Positions 1-8,759 of a stretch of DNA of 55,286 nucleotides are shown piece by piece. The position numbers were made by a program, and so were the translations under genes. The stretch spans positions 1 through 55,286 of the IMG/VR virus record IMGVR_UViG_3300027896_000052; one strand, 5' to 3'. Source of the stretch: a virus. Within the stretch, counting starts at the first letter, position 1. Each line of letters starts with the position of its first letter. The notes beneath the pieces are model-generated. The model did no database searches and was not told the origin of the DNA. It saw nothing but the letters and a program-made list of their open reading frames with translations.

Positions 1-91
1 CTTGTCGGCCGAAACCCTCCGTAAGCGGAGCGAGGGCTCAAAGGCTATGTGGAAACGAAAGAAGGGGAGGGACTCCGATGGTCGCCCTTAA
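1..91 (+). CDS. 3' fragment of GIY-YIG homing endonuclease
   Basis: The last 29 codons and the stop of the endonuclease that is complete at 53133-53825, cut by the contig edge. The reading frame begins at base 2 and holds the last NUMOD3-like segment (LSAETLRKRSE) and the basic tail. It is the same gene met again at the wrap point, not a second copy. See the full-length entry for its function. Confidence 0.85.
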   Translation, partial: LSAETLRKRSEGSKAMWKRKKGRDSDGRP

Positions 92-100
92 AAAGCCCGT
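1..100. repeat. Exact repeat of 53735-53834 (contig start)
   Basis: The first 100 bases are identical to 53735-53834. Identity stops at base 101 (c here, t at 53835), after which the copies are clearly homologous but diverged. The repeat covers the 3' end of the GIY-YIG gene and the start of the small plus-strand gene. Together with the 127-bp repeat at the other end it shows that the contig wraps round a circular or permuted genome and meets a second allele of the locus. Because the copies diverge, this is not an ordinary direct terminal repeat. Confidence 0.95.
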
Positions 101-302
101 CCGGCGGATCATCCAAGTTCTCCACAGGCCGGCCGTGATCGTCCTCGACCCGGAGATCTCAAGCGTCCGGCTCCGGGCCAAAGGTTCCCGGACCGAGTAT
201 CTTCTCCATTTCGACGCCCTGTTCCGGCTGGCCATGGTGGCCACGGAGCGGTCCGAAAAGCCGATCCGCCGTAGGCGGCGGTCAACGGTTGTCTTCTCTT
301 GA
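78..302 (+). CDS. Small conserved basic protein, allele A
   Basis: 74 residues with a strong ribosome site (GGGGAGG), starting 14 bases before the endonuclease stop. It is the allele-A counterpart of the 72-residue protein at 53812-54030. Both begin MVALKKPVRRII, share the LHRPAVIVLDPEISS block and FRLAM.ATERSEKP, and differ mainly at the C terminus. Amino-acid conservation despite diverged DNA suggests selection on the protein. No family recognised; it is the last gene of the plus-strand block, just before the convergent terminator. Confidence 0.75.
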   Translation: MVALKKPVRRIIQVLHRPAVIVLDPEISSVRLRAKGSRTEYLLHFDALFRLAMVATERSEKPIRRRRRSTVVFS

Positions 303-656
303 TCCCCTCCCGCGCCTGCTAAAAACAGGAAAAAGCCCGTTTTCGGGGTCTGAAAAAGGCCCCGGAGCGGGCTTTTTTTATGCCTCAAAATCGCGTCCAC
401 GTCTGTTTACGGCCAATTTCCGGGTTTTGGCTAGGCGTGTTCGACCCCCTATTGAAAATCGCCCACAATTGATCCCTAGCGTTTTTTTAAATTTCGCTCT
501 AGGAAGCCCTAGGATCGACCGGCTTCCCCCTACCCTGTGGGGGTGGTCGACGCCGCCCGCGCCAGCCCCATGGCGGTGCCATCCCGCTTAACGGCTGGGG
601 GTAAAATCACCAGATCACGGACTAGCTGCCTGGGCCAGCTCAAAACCGGCCTGGCC
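303..656. other. Convergent intergenic region, allele A
   Basis: No convincing gene lies here. The region separates the plus-strand block (ends 302) from the minus-strand tail genes (end 657). It holds the bidirectional terminator at 330-379, followed by about 275 bases with scattered short matches to the equivalent allele-B stretch (for example CGCTCTAGGA against CGCGCTAGGA). The partial conservation could be a DNA-level site or simple common descent. Confidence 0.6.
330..379. terminator. Bidirectional intrinsic terminator, allele A
   Basis: The 10-bp arms AAAAAGCCCG (330-339) and CGGGCTTTTT (368-377) enclose a second inner stem, CGGGG (344-348) with CCCCG (360-364). A T-run follows on the plus strand (373-379) and an A-run precedes the stem, so it works in both directions. 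It sits between converging genes, as expected. The allele-B copy at 54156-54204 keeps the outer stem but has a different loop. Confidence 0.88.
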
Positions 657-830
657 TTAGCCGGGGCCGAGTTGGTTGACCGGGTTGATCGTGAAATATT
701 CCCATTGGGCCTGGACCAGCGGCGGGATCGGCGGCGGGTGCGGGCCCGGACATGAAGCCGCCGCAAAAATGAGGATGAGCGCCAGCGCGTACAGGGCGCC
801 GGTCAGGCGGATCCGGTGAGTGCTATTCAT
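657..830 (-). CDS. Small lipoprotein-like ORF fused to a tail-protein C-terminal remnant
   Basis: 57 residues; its ATG overlaps the stop of the tail gene above (TGATG). Residues 1-27 look like a signal peptide with a lipobox-like end: basic start, hydrophobic LYALALILIFAAA, then Cys27. A Pro-rich stretch (HPPPIPP) follows. The last 20 residues (LVQAQWEYFTINPVNQ and LGPG) nearly match the C terminus of the allele-B tail protein (54483-55121), and 46 bases of DNA are identical. I infer that recombination left the 3' end of a B-like tail gene behind a new signal sequence. Whether it is expressed is unknown. Confidence 0.6.
   Translation of the reverse strand: MNSTHRIRLTGALYALALILIFAAASCPGPHPPPIPPLVQAQWEYFTINPVNQLGPG
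661..706. repeat. 46-bp identity with 54487-54532 inside otherwise different alleles
   Basis: These 46 bases match 54487-54532 exactly. In allele B they encode the C terminus of the variable tail protein; in allele A they encode the C terminus of the 57-residue lipoprotein-like ORF. The flanks differ on both sides. This is the clearest recombination footprint in the variable locus. Confidence 0.9.
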
Positions 831-1507
831 CAGCCGGGCCCGAAAGATCGGATGATCTTGAAAAATTCGTAGGCGACATTACAAGCGGGACAGGCGGCGT
901 AGGTCTGAAGATAAAGGCCAGTAATCATGTTATATGGAGATCCACCGCTAAGGCCGCTATTCGTGAGAGTGGCCGCAACCGTCCAAGTCGTGCCATTGGT
1001 TGAATAAGAAAAGACGGCTTTGATCGTGTTGCTCGAATCCCACCCCAAAGAAATCTTTAACCAGATGGGAAGAGTCGCGACCGCCACCGAGCCGTTTATA
1101 CTCCCGCCTAAATTCTGCCAATAAAGGCTGTGAGCCGCGCCCGAGTATTGATGCCCAAACCTTATAGCGGAATCGCTCTGAGCATTGGTTATATATCGGC
1201 CTATAAAAAGCCCGCCGAAGCTCGGGTCCGCATTAGCGAACGTCGCAATTTTCGTGATGATTTCACACGGGAATCCAGGGACGCCGATGATCGCCCTGAG
1301 CGCGTTGTTCGTCCCGTTGCTCCACCAGTCCATATTCGTGCCGTTGTTCGAATCCATGGTCAGAAGGCCATTCGCTTCTGTGATCCGTCTTGCCGCATCC
1401 GTGTTCCAATCCCACCAGGCCCAATGTCGTGAAGCGTCGTTAAATTCATCAATAAATTGGACCTTGTCTTCGGTCACCGCCCCGCCGCCGCCCGGAATAT
1501 AAGTCAT
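830..1507 (-). CDS. Variable tail-tip protein, allele A (LamG/concanavalin-like beta protein)
   Basis: 225 residues, the last tail gene in this allele. The start at 1507 follows a GGGGGGAA ribosome site. It begins MTYIPGGGGAV and is rich in Trp, Ser, Thr, Asn and Gly in a pattern like concanavalin/LamG-type beta-sandwiches (FIDEFND..S..WAWWDW; SIRFGHQYSG; KISLGWDSSN). It ends YEFFKIIRSFGPG, like the allele-B protein (WEYFTINPVNQLGPG), so the two are probably alternative versions of one gene. Position after the tail-tip genes suggests a receptor- or glycan-binding role; that is inference. Confidence 0.75.
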   Translation of the reverse strand: MTYIPGGGGAVTEDKVQFIDEFNDASRHWAWWDWNTDAARRITEANGLLTMDSNNGTNMDWWSNGTNNALRAIIGVPGFPCEIITKIATFANADPSFGGLFIGRYITNAQSDSAIRFGHQYSGAAHSLYWQNLGGSINGSVAVATLPIWLKISLGWDSSNTIKAVFSYSTNGTTWTVAATLTNSGLSGGSPYNMITGLYLQTYAACPACNVAYEFFKIIRSFGPG

Positions 1508-1520
1508 GACGTTCCCCCCT

Positions 1521-2042
1521 TTAGAGGATGTACCAGGCACCGGCCGCGCCGTCCTGGATCGTTATATTGACCCATTGAGCTGCGATGATGTAGCTCGCAG
1601 CCCCGTCGATCGTTTCGGCCCCGTTCGGGGTCAGGGTGACCGTGAAGGCGGAGGCATCGATTTTCTTGACGTTCAAGATCCGCCCGGTCCCCGTCGCCGC
1701 CGGCAGGCTGACCACCATCGCCCCGCCGACCGCGTTGCAGAGAATTGTGTAATCCGTCGCCGCGGCTGCATAGGGCGAGTCGGCCACGGCCTTTGTCACG
1801 GCCTTCAGGGAAATCCCGGAAAACTTCGGGCTGACATCGCTCGAGCGCGTCGCCTGGAGGACTTCCTCCTCGACCGCGGCGCCTTGATGCATGAGTTTAT
1901 CCGTCCCGGTCCGGCTCATGAGTTCCCCGGCCACGACGTCGGCGGGCGCCGCTGCTCCCCGCCAATTATCTTTGATTTTATTTAAGGTGACATAATCGAC
2001 CCTTTCACCACTTATCGCATCGGCTCCGGTGCTGAGAGGCAT
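1521..2042 (-). CDS. Tail fibre or tail-tip accessory protein
   Basis: 173 residues with a good ribosome site (AGGAG), starting just after the large tail-tip gene. The N-terminal half is Ala- and Thr-rich and likely an attachment and coiled segment. The C-terminal half (YTILCNAVGGAMVVSLPAA, then TGRILNVKKIDASAFTVTL) has the repetitive hydrophobic pattern seen in phage tail-fibre beta domains. It ends WVNITIQDGAAGAWYIL. The allele breakpoint falls inside this gene: bases 1547-1673 are repeated exactly at the contig end, and the last codons differ there. Confidence 0.75.
   Translation of the reverse strand: MPLSTGADAISGERVDYVTLNKIKDNWRGAAAPADVVAGELMSRTGTDKLMHQGAAVEEEVLQATRSSDVSPKFSGISLKAVTKAVADSPYAAAATDYTILCNAVGGAMVVSLPAATGTGRILNVKKIDASAFTVTLTPNGAETIDGAASYIIAAQWVNITIQDGAAGAWYIL
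1547..1673. repeat. 127-bp exact repeat of the contig end (55160-55286)
   Basis: These 127 bases equal the last 127 bases of the window. 127 is a common maximum k-mer in short-read assembly graphs, so an exact 127-base end overlap suggests a contig closed or stopped at a shared graph node. The repeat lies in the 3' part of the 173-residue tail gene and marks the inner edge of the variable locus. Confidence 0.93.
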
Positions 2043-2051
2043 GGGAATCTC

Positions 2052-4772
2052 CTATAATTTTTTTCCGAGGGCTCCGTCCGCGAAAACGCCCGTTGTGTCG
2101 CAAAGATAAGCATATACCCGCTCCTCGGGCCCGGCTGTGCTCCAATTCGACGCCATCGTCGGATCACCCAAGATGAAAAGTCCGGTCAGAATCCAGGTCA
2201 GATCCGAGCAGACGACTGCGATTTCCATCTGTTCGAGGTCGACCGTCAGGCTTTCGATATACATCGGCCGGCCCGCTTCGCCGGCTCCGATCGGGCTGAC
2301 TCCAAAGGGGTCCTGCAGTTCGATGTTATCCAAAAGGTCCAGGGAGTCCAGCCAATCGATTGATAACGTGAATCTGAATTTGTTATCGCCGAAAGCATAG
2401 CGGTCTAGCTCCTCGGCTGCTCGGATGGCGATCCAAGCCGCGGAATCCGTCCAGGGGAATGTCGCCGGCGACGTCGGCTCGAGGACCGCGTCCAGGATCG
2501 ATTGCGAGGACAAGTTTTCGAAGGTATCCCCGCCCTGGCAGAGATTCGCCGTCGGTACGAAATCCCAGGCGGCCTTGATCCGGTTGAAAGCGACGTTGCT
2601 CACATATTCGCGCCCGGGGTGATCCTTGCAGTCGAGCTGGGCCCATACCGTCTTGAAATTTGAAAGGCTGGCGTAATCCTTCCGGGCGATTTTTATTTTC
2701 CCGATCGCGGTGAACGCGGCCAGGATCCCGAAGGTGTAGAGGAGCTGCCTGTAATACTCCTCGCATGCGGATTCTGTCGTTAGAGCCAGCTTCCCGATCG
2801 TCCCAAAGCCGGCCGCGGCGAAGGTTGCCGCCAGCGTGTCGAAACTCGCGGTTTCCAAATGGGAGACCGGGACCCCGACCAAAAATTCCAGGAAATATTC
2901 GAGGACCCGGGCAGGATTCTGGACGTAGCCGTTGACCGAATCCCAGGCCGGGAAAGAATAGCCCCGGCAGTTGAAGGTGACCTCATTGTCCCCCTGGCTT
3001 CCGGTGAAGGTGATCAGGGTCTGGCCCAGGCCGTCGTATGAAATGGAATAATCCGCTCCGGCAGCCTTTAAGATCCCGGCGGAATAAACCTCATCGACCG
3101 CATAGAGGCTTCCCCGGGCTGCCAGGTAGATGAAGTTCGCGGTATCGACGCAGGGAGCCTTTATCGCTCCGGGTTTGTCTCCGGCAGTCCAGGAAAAGGT
3201 CCCCAGAAGATTGGGCTTCGGGGCGTTGATATCTTTCTCATAGATGTTCGGAAATTCGGCCGCGGTGCAGCGGTATTCCGGAAGTTCCTTTTGAAAATAT
3301 TTCCAGCCGATATCTCGGAGTTTTGCAGAAAAGACCGGGCCGTCGAGGTTGTAATCATCCACGATGAATTTCGCTAGGGCGTGTTTCGATGCCTCCGTTT
3401 CATCGGACCATAAATAATAAGCCCCGACCCCCAAATTTTTCGCGTAATTGGAAAAGAGAAGACTCGAAAATTCCCGATCGACATTCGTCAACTTGATGTC
3501 GGCGTCGGAGCCCAGAAAGGTCCCGAGCCCGGATGAAACGCTCCGGGTGAAATTGCTGAGGCTCAAGATCCGGCCATCATAGAAAACCAGCGGGGCCCGC
3601 ATGTCGATCGGGGCATAATATTTTTTGATCGGCCATTCCCAATCCGTCCCCGGAATCAGAATCCTTTTCCCTCCTCCGCCGACCTTGAGTTGGAGCCGGT
3701 TTCCGATCGTCATGGCCCCGGTCCCGGCGTCGACTCGCCAATCGCCGGCGTAGGCCGAGGGCGTATTGGTAGAATTCAATTTTGTCGAAAGCCAGGCTTT
3801 TTTGAGATTGAGGACGTAGGTCCCGACCGGAAGAGCCGGCATCGAGGCGATCGTGATTTGGCTATTCGAATCGATTACGAAAGTCCCGACGGCTCCCGGG
3901 ACGACCCAGCTTCCGCCGGCTTCCTCGAGGGCAAAGGTCCCCTCGCCGGCGGTCCCTATAAAATTGATTTCCGTTACGTAATCCTTCCAGCCGCCGCCGC
4001 CTGGCGTCGAGCTAAAGGCATTGTTGGCTGCATTCGTGATTTCCGTGTCATCGTTATCGAATCCCAAGCCGGTCAGGACCAGGGCATCCCCGCCGGCTGG
4101 GGCGACTTTCAGCTTTGAAAGCGAATTGACGCAGGGGTTAAAAAATCGGACCTTAATTTCGGAGAAAATCGCCCGGACGATCAGTTTCGTTCCCGCTCCG
4201 ATGTCGCCGCCGTTCGGCTGGCTCATTCGGACGGTCAGGCCCATGTCGAAAAAATAGCCCTGAAGCATATTGTCCTGGGTCCCGAGCCCGGCTTTATTCG
4301 GGCAGCCGTAGAGGGTATAAACCTTCGGCATGTCGGCGAAAACAAAGAGCTTCCCGTCCTCCCATCCGCCGGTCCCGGCGAGGGGTGGGTAGGAGGTCCA
4401 ATCCTTCCCGGTGTCATAGACCTGGCCCGTAAGGACCGCCATGTTCGATTTGTCCCCCGGCGTGTACTTGGCCGTTGTCCGGACGGTCGAAATCGTGTTG
4501 AGTTTCCCCGAGGTGTTCGAGTCGACGGAATAAGCCGCCGTCCACCAGAAGTCGATTGCTTCATCGGCTCCGGCCAGGAGGGCGTAATCCGCCGCGGAAG
4601 GCTTGGCGATCCCGTATTCCCAAAAATCCCAGGCCGCGCTGATGTTCTTTTGAAAGCCGATATAAAATCCCGGGACCACATAGGCCGCCCAATCCGCCTT
4701 TGCGTTCCCGGGCGGATTCGTGACCAGGGCGGAGGCGTGATCGATGGCCGTGAAAGATCGGTACGGAATCAT
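2052..4772 (-). CDS. Large tail-tip / baseplate hub protein
   Basis: 906 residues, overlapping the previous gene by ATGA. In order after the tape measure it takes the place of the siphovirus tail-associated or hub protein. Residues about 215-330 resemble an IPT/TIG immunoglobulin-like domain (GGDALVLTGLGF, later PALPVGTYVLNL). The second half (YYAPIDMRAPLVFYDGRI, a DNVEL-like IELQDPFG stretch, YIESLTVDLEQMEIAVVC) resembles the ring-forming part of hub proteins. Probable structural protein at the tail tip that carries the fibre proteins encoded next. No lytic motif seen. Confidence 0.7.
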   Translation of the reverse strand: MIPYRSFTAIDHASALVTNPPGNAKADWAAYVVPGFYIGFQKNISAAWDFWEYGIAKPSAADYALLAGADEAIDFWWTAAYSVDSNTSGKLNTISTVRTTAKYTPGDKSNMAVLTGQVYDTGKDWTSYPPLAGTGGWEDGKLFVFADMPKVYTLYGCPNKAGLGTQDNMLQGYFFDMGLTVRMSQPNGGDIGAGTKLIVRAIFSEIKVRFFNPCVNSLSKLKVAPAGGDALVLTGLGFDNDDTEITNAANNAFSSTPGGGGWKDYVTEINFIGTAGEGTFALEEAGGSWVVPGAVGTFVIDSNSQITIASMPALPVGTYVLNLKKAWLSTKLNSTNTPSAYAGDWRVDAGTGAMTIGNRLQLKVGGGGKRILIPGTDWEWPIKKYYAPIDMRAPLVFYDGRILSLSNFTRSVSSGLGTFLGSDADIKLTNVDREFSSLLFSNYAKNLGVGAYYLWSDETEASKHALAKFIVDDYNLDGPVFSAKLRDIGWKYFQKELPEYRCTAAEFPNIYEKDINAPKPNLLGTFSWTAGDKPGAIKAPCVDTANFIYLAARGSLYAVDEVYSAGILKAAGADYSISYDGLGQTLITFTGSQGDNEVTFNCRGYSFPAWDSVNGYVQNPARVLEYFLEFLVGVPVSHLETASFDTLAATFAAAGFGTIGKLALTTESACEEYYRQLLYTFGILAAFTAIGKIKIARKDYASLSNFKTVWAQLDCKDHPGREYVSNVAFNRIKAAWDFVPTANLCQGGDTFENLSSQSILDAVLEPTSPATFPWTDSAAWIAIRAAEELDRYAFGDNKFRFTLSIDWLDSLDLLDNIELQDPFGVSPIGAGEAGRPMYIESLTVDLEQMEIAVVCSDLTWILTGLFILGDPTMASNWSTAGPEERVYAYLCDTTGVFADGALGKKL

Positions 4773-5539
4773 AAAAGCGTAATCCCGCGGGTCATGACCT
4801 TGAGTTTTATCGACCAGCTCCTAAGTTCGCCGCCGGGCCCGTAGACGACTCGTTTTGACGTTGGGCTTCCGACTACTTTTACCAGGTAGACATGGGGAAG
4901 TTTTTCGTCCGGGATGAAAACGAAGCGGCCGGCCGCTCCCTGAATTCCCTCCATGAAGGTCTGCAGCTCATCGATCGTCGCCGGGTCGATTTGGTTTGTC
5001 AAGGAAAGTTCGAAACTTTGGCCGATGCCCAGATAAGTGCTCCAATCCTGGCCATAGGTCGTTACCTGTTCGACCTGGAAAAATTCGGGTGAATCCGCCC
5101 GGCCCGGAGTGATCCGGACCTTGCTGAATTTCGCCCAGGTTCCGAGCCAGGCGACCCCGATCTCTGGCATGGCCAGATTGGTCGGGTCATTTATGAAAAA
5201 CCTCCACCAGCGTTCGTTCTGGCTGAAACGGAGAGCCTGGTCATGCTCTCGCCAAGGCATCTGCCAATTGTATACGAGACCGCCTCCCCAGGCATTCGAG
5301 CTGTTCGCCTGGACCCGGGCCGTCGCTGCGGCCGTGAGGTTGTGATTGAAGAGGGCGGCCAGGGTGACGCGCGTTGCCGCGGTGAGATCGACGACGATGC
5401 TCTGGTTTGTCTTCGCTTGGAATCGGAAGGGCCGGCTGGGCCGGTTATCGTACAAAAATTCCTTTACGTAGAGCGGATCCTCCGTCGAAACCGAAGAAAG
5501 CGTATAGATGTCGATCAGGTTCGTTGTGCTATAAATCAT
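4769..5539 (-). CDS. Distal tail protein-like
   Basis: 256 residues starting MIYSTTNLIDIYTLSS, placed directly after the tape measure; the upstream stop is 1 base before the start. Position and size fit a distal tail (Dit-like) or tail-tip connector protein. The sequence has many aromatic beta-type segments (RPFRFQAK, WWRFFINDPTNLAMPE, RSWSIKLKVMTRG). It overlaps the hub gene by ATGA. Assignment is mainly by gene order. Confidence 0.65.
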   Translation of the reverse strand: MIYSTTNLIDIYTLSSVSTEDPLYVKEFLYDNRPSRPFRFQAKTNQSIVVDLTAATRVTLAALFNHNLTAAATARVQANSSNAWGGGLVYNWQMPWREHDQALRFSQNERWWRFFINDPTNLAMPEIGVAWLGTWAKFSKVRITPGRADSPEFFQVEQVTTYGQDWSTYLGIGQSFELSLTNQIDPATIDELQTFMEGIQGAAGRFVFIPDEKLPHVYLVKVVGSPTSKRVVYGPGGELRSWSIKLKVMTRGITLL

Positions 5540-5540
5540 T

Positions 5541-8500
5541 TTAGATCCCCAGCGCCTCTCGGAGTTGATCCTTTCCGAAGTTCGTCTTAAGCCAGCCGAT
5601 GAGCTCTGGCCCGATCTTCTCCCGGACGACATTGCGAACGCTCGCGCCGTCGACGGCCGAGATTTCAAAAGTGGCCGCCATATTGAAATTGACGGTCCGC
5701 CCACCTTCCCCGCCTATTGATCCGCCGCCGCCTTTTTCGCTCGAACCACGGGTAGCGATCTCGGCCAACTGATCGAGAGATAGGACAGCTTCCGTCTTCT
5801 TCTCAGCGACCCAGGCCAGCGTAGGGGTTTCGAAGACGGCGCCCGTCGCAGCCTTCGGGACCGTCGAAAGGGCCGCGACGACCTTCGTCGTCTCTCCCCA
5901 GATATCATTGAGGAGCGAATTCGTTTCCTTGGCGAGGTCGATTTGATTGACCGCGAACCACCATTTTTCATCGCCCTGGGCCTGTTCGTAGACCATGATC
6001 CCGATCAAATCCCTGAACATGTCGTGCATTTCCTGGTCGAGATCTTTGATCATTTTCAACCAGTACGTGACATCGGTTTGTTTCTGCGGCCCCTTGAAGA
6101 GATCGAGAACCGAAGCCACAGCGGTCACGACATTGGCGATCGTGGAGATCACCCCGGTCGCTACTCCCCCGACCGCTTTTCCGGCTACGCCGGCAACATC
6201 GCCGATCGCTCCTGCCCCTTTTGAAGCCGTGTCAGCGATCCCTTTTCCGACCGTATCAATCATATTCGAAGCGGCGGTCGCAAGGGCTTCGGACGTTTTT
6301 TTGAGGATGATATTTTCCAAGAAATCGGTCAGCCATTTCTTCGCCAGGTCCCCGACCAGGGTGAAAAAAGTATCTTTGATATCCTTCCAGAGACCGCCGA
6401 CCAAAGATTTCAAGGCCTTCCCGTTGAAGATGTTATCCCATGAAAGGGTCTGGGCCCAAGAAGAGATCGTCGATGAGAAACTCGAGGAAATGCTCGAAAT
6501 AACCCCATTCCATATGCTCGCTTCCTGAGCTGCGAGCTCCTGCTCGAGAGCCAGCCCTTCTTGAAGAATCGCAATCTTATTGTCCTTCTGTTCTTTGGTT
6601 AGGCTGAGATTATTTCTGACTGCCTCTATGTTAAGTCTTGTTTCTTCCGCTATTGACCAGGCCGCATAATCGGAAGAGCTCATCGATAATTTCATCTTCA
6701 TCGATTCGAGCTTTGAGAATTCCTGGGCCTGGTTATTCCAACCCGCGATCGCAGCTTCCTCGCCGGCCCTTTCCGCGGCCATGATCTCAGCATCCAGGGC
6801 GAGAGAATCGTCTCGCTCGGACATATCGATCCCGTGGATCTTCACGGCCAGGGCTTGTCGGGCGAGGGCTTTCCAATCGTAGAAATCCTTTGTAGCCCCC
6901 AACTCTTTGAAAATAGTTTTCTCTTGTTCGGCCTCCTCTAGGGCTGCATCCGTCCTCGCTTTGGCATAGGCATCGGATCCGACCGTTACGAGCTGATTCG
7001 TCAGATCTTTCTTCAGGGAAATCAGGCGATCATTATAGGTCTGATCGATCCCGATGGCTGCGTCGTTTGCGACCTGAAGATCAGCCGTGGCCTTGACTCG
7101 GGCTGAAGTATAGGCCGATTGGGAAATTTTCCCGTTCGCAAAGGCCGTATCCAACCCGGCCAGGACGTCCTTCAGGCGTTCGATTTCATCCCGGTTCTGC
7201 TGGACCGTGTTGATCCCCGACGTTTTCATGAAATCGGACCAGGCCTTGGATCCTTGGGTCAGGCTTTCGATTTCCTCCCGGGCCGCCTTCATGGCCAGTT
7301 TATAATTTTCCCAGGATATCTGATGTTCCGCCAACTTTGTCCCGAGCGTCGTCATGATGTGCTGGAGTTCGGTTATACGATCGTTGGCATCAGAGATCGT
7401 GGGGATCGATTTCGATTTCAAGAAATCCTGCCAGCCGGTCGATTCGATCGTCAGCTTTTTCTGGGCCTCGGCCTCTTTCTCAAGCTGGGTAGCATGTACT
7501 TTTCCGACCTCAGCGAGGGCCTTTTGGAGCGGGATCCCTTCCTCTCCGTGTTTGATGGCCATGGCCATGGCTGCGATATTGCCGTGGTATTTCTTCGTCA
7601 GATCGTCCAGGTCTTCCTTCAGCAGGGTCCCGTTCTCGACCAACATATAGATCTTGTCGGAAAGACTGGCCTCGGCATCTTTGAGACGGGTCGCTGCCTC
7701 GGCTGCGTAATCCTCCGCGACCGCGACCTCATGGAGTTTGATGAGGTAAAAGGCGATCGCCGCGACGGCGATGCCCCAGAGCCCTACTGAGGCCGTCAAG
7801 GCGCCGGCCGTCGTCCCCAAGGCAGTAGCGACCATCTGAAGGCCGAGGACGATATTCGGCAGCATGAAAAGGACCGGTCCGAGGACGACCATGAAGGCCC
7901 CGATTCCCCCAACAGAAAGGGCGATGATCTTGACGAGCTCGCCGTGGCCTGAAATCCAAGTCGTGACCTTCCCGACGACCCCGGTGATCCCTTGAACGAC
8001 CGAGGTCAGAGTCGGGAGCAGTTGGGTCGAAATTTCTTTCCCGATCCCTCCCATCCCGGCTTTCAGGCCGATCAGGCTGTCCTTAAAATCGTTCGCCGCG
8101 GCGGCATCCTCTTCGGAATAAATAAGACCGAGCTTTCTTGCCTCCTCCCAATTGTCCTTGAGCCCTTGACGGCCCAAATTCAGGAACGGGATCAGGTCGG
8201 CGCCGGCCTTCCCGAATACTTTCATGGCCATGGCGCTCTTGTGCGGGCCATCTTCCATCTTCGAAAATCTATCGGCCATGTCCAGGAGGACGTCGTTCAT
8301 CGGTCGGAGGGCCCCATCCTGAGTCTCCCTTACATCGACCCCAAGTTCCTTGAAGGCGCCGCCTGTCCTCTTCCCGCCGTCGCCGGCGATCTCCATGTTT
8401 TTCCCTAGGAATTTAAATCCTGTCGCCAGGCCCGCTAGGGAAGTCCCATTTTGATCGGCTGCGAGCTTATAGCCGCTCAGGATTTCAGTTCCGACGCCGG

Positions 8501-8759
8501 TTTTAATACTGAGCTCGTGGATTTCATGGCCGGCTTCCGTCGTTTTCATGATCATCGACGAGAGGACTCCGGTTATCGCCCCGCCGGCGGCAGTCATGGC
8601 CGTACCGATCCCAGCGATTGTCTTGGAATGCCCTAGGATCCCCGCAGCGAGCCCGCTGGCGTCCTTGCCCGCCTCTTTGATCTTGGCTTCCCAGCCGCTC
8701 TTGTCGAGGAGGAGTTTACCAATGATCGACCCGGCTAAAAATCCGCCCATCGTACTCAT
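5541..8759 (-). CDS. Tail tape measure protein
   Basis: 1072 residues, the longest gene in the window, lying between the tail chaperones and the tail-tip genes. The N terminus has the Gly/Ala-rich phage TP901-type pattern (GIGTAMTAAGGAITGVLSSM). A hydrophobic cluster at about residues 270-345 (LSVGGIGAFMVVLGPVLFML and AVAAIAFYLI) and another at 830-900 are typical of tape measures. Long helical, Ala/Lys/Glu-rich stretches fill the middle. It sets tail length and probably enters the host membrane during injection. It overlaps the chaperone frame by ATGA. No muralytic domain seen. Confidence 0.93.
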   Translation of the reverse strand: MSTMGGFLAGSIIGKLLLDKSGWEAKIKEAGKDASGLAAGILGHSKTIAGIGTAMTAAGGAITGVLSSMIMKTTEAGHEIHELSIKTGVGTEILSGYKLAADQNGTSLAGLATGFKFLGKNMEIAGDGGKRTGGAFKELGVDVRETQDGALRPMNDVLLDMADRFSKMEDGPHKSAMAMKVFGKAGADLIPFLNLGRQGLKDNWEEARKLGLIYSEEDAAAANDFKDSLIGLKAGMGGIGKEISTQLLPTLTSVVQGITGVVGKVTTWISGHGELVKIIALSVGGIGAFMVVLGPVLFMLPNIVLGLQMVATALGTTAGALTASVGLWGIAVAAIAFYLIKLHEVAVAEDYAAEAATRLKDAEASLSDKIYMLVENGTLLKEDLDDLTKKYHGNIAAMAMAIKHGEEGIPLQKALAEVGKVHATQLEKEAEAQKKLTIESTGWQDFLKSKSIPTISDANDRITELQHIMTTLGTKLAEHQISWENYKLAMKAAREEIESLTQGSKAWSDFMKTSGINTVQQNRDEIERLKDVLAGLDTAFANGKISQSAYTSARVKATADLQVANDAAIGIDQTYNDRLISLKKDLTNQLVTVGSDAYAKARTDAALEEAEQEKTIFKELGATKDFYDWKALARQALAVKIHGIDMSERDDSLALDAEIMAAERAGEEAAIAGWNNQAQEFSKLESMKMKLSMSSSDYAAWSIAEETRLNIEAVRNNLSLTKEQKDNKIAILQEGLALEQELAAQEASIWNGVISSISSSFSSTISSWAQTLSWDNIFNGKALKSLVGGLWKDIKDTFFTLVGDLAKKWLTDFLENIILKKTSEALATAASNMIDTVGKGIADTASKGAGAIGDVAGVAGKAVGGVATGVISTIANVVTAVASVLDLFKGPQKQTDVTYWLKMIKDLDQEMHDMFRDLIGIMVYEQAQGDEKWWFAVNQIDLAKETNSLLNDIWGETTKVVAALSTVPKAATGAVFETPTLAWVAEKKTEAVLSLDQLAEIATRGSSEKGGGGSIGGEGGRTVNFNMAATFEISAVDGASVRNVVREKIGPELIGWLKTNFGKDQLREALGI

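Noticed and set aside
493-512. Short match between the allele-A intergenic region and 11083-11101 (CGCTCTAGGAAGCCC)
   Set aside because: About 16 identical bases is near what chance allows in a 55-kb two-strand comparison, and the second copy is inside a coding region.
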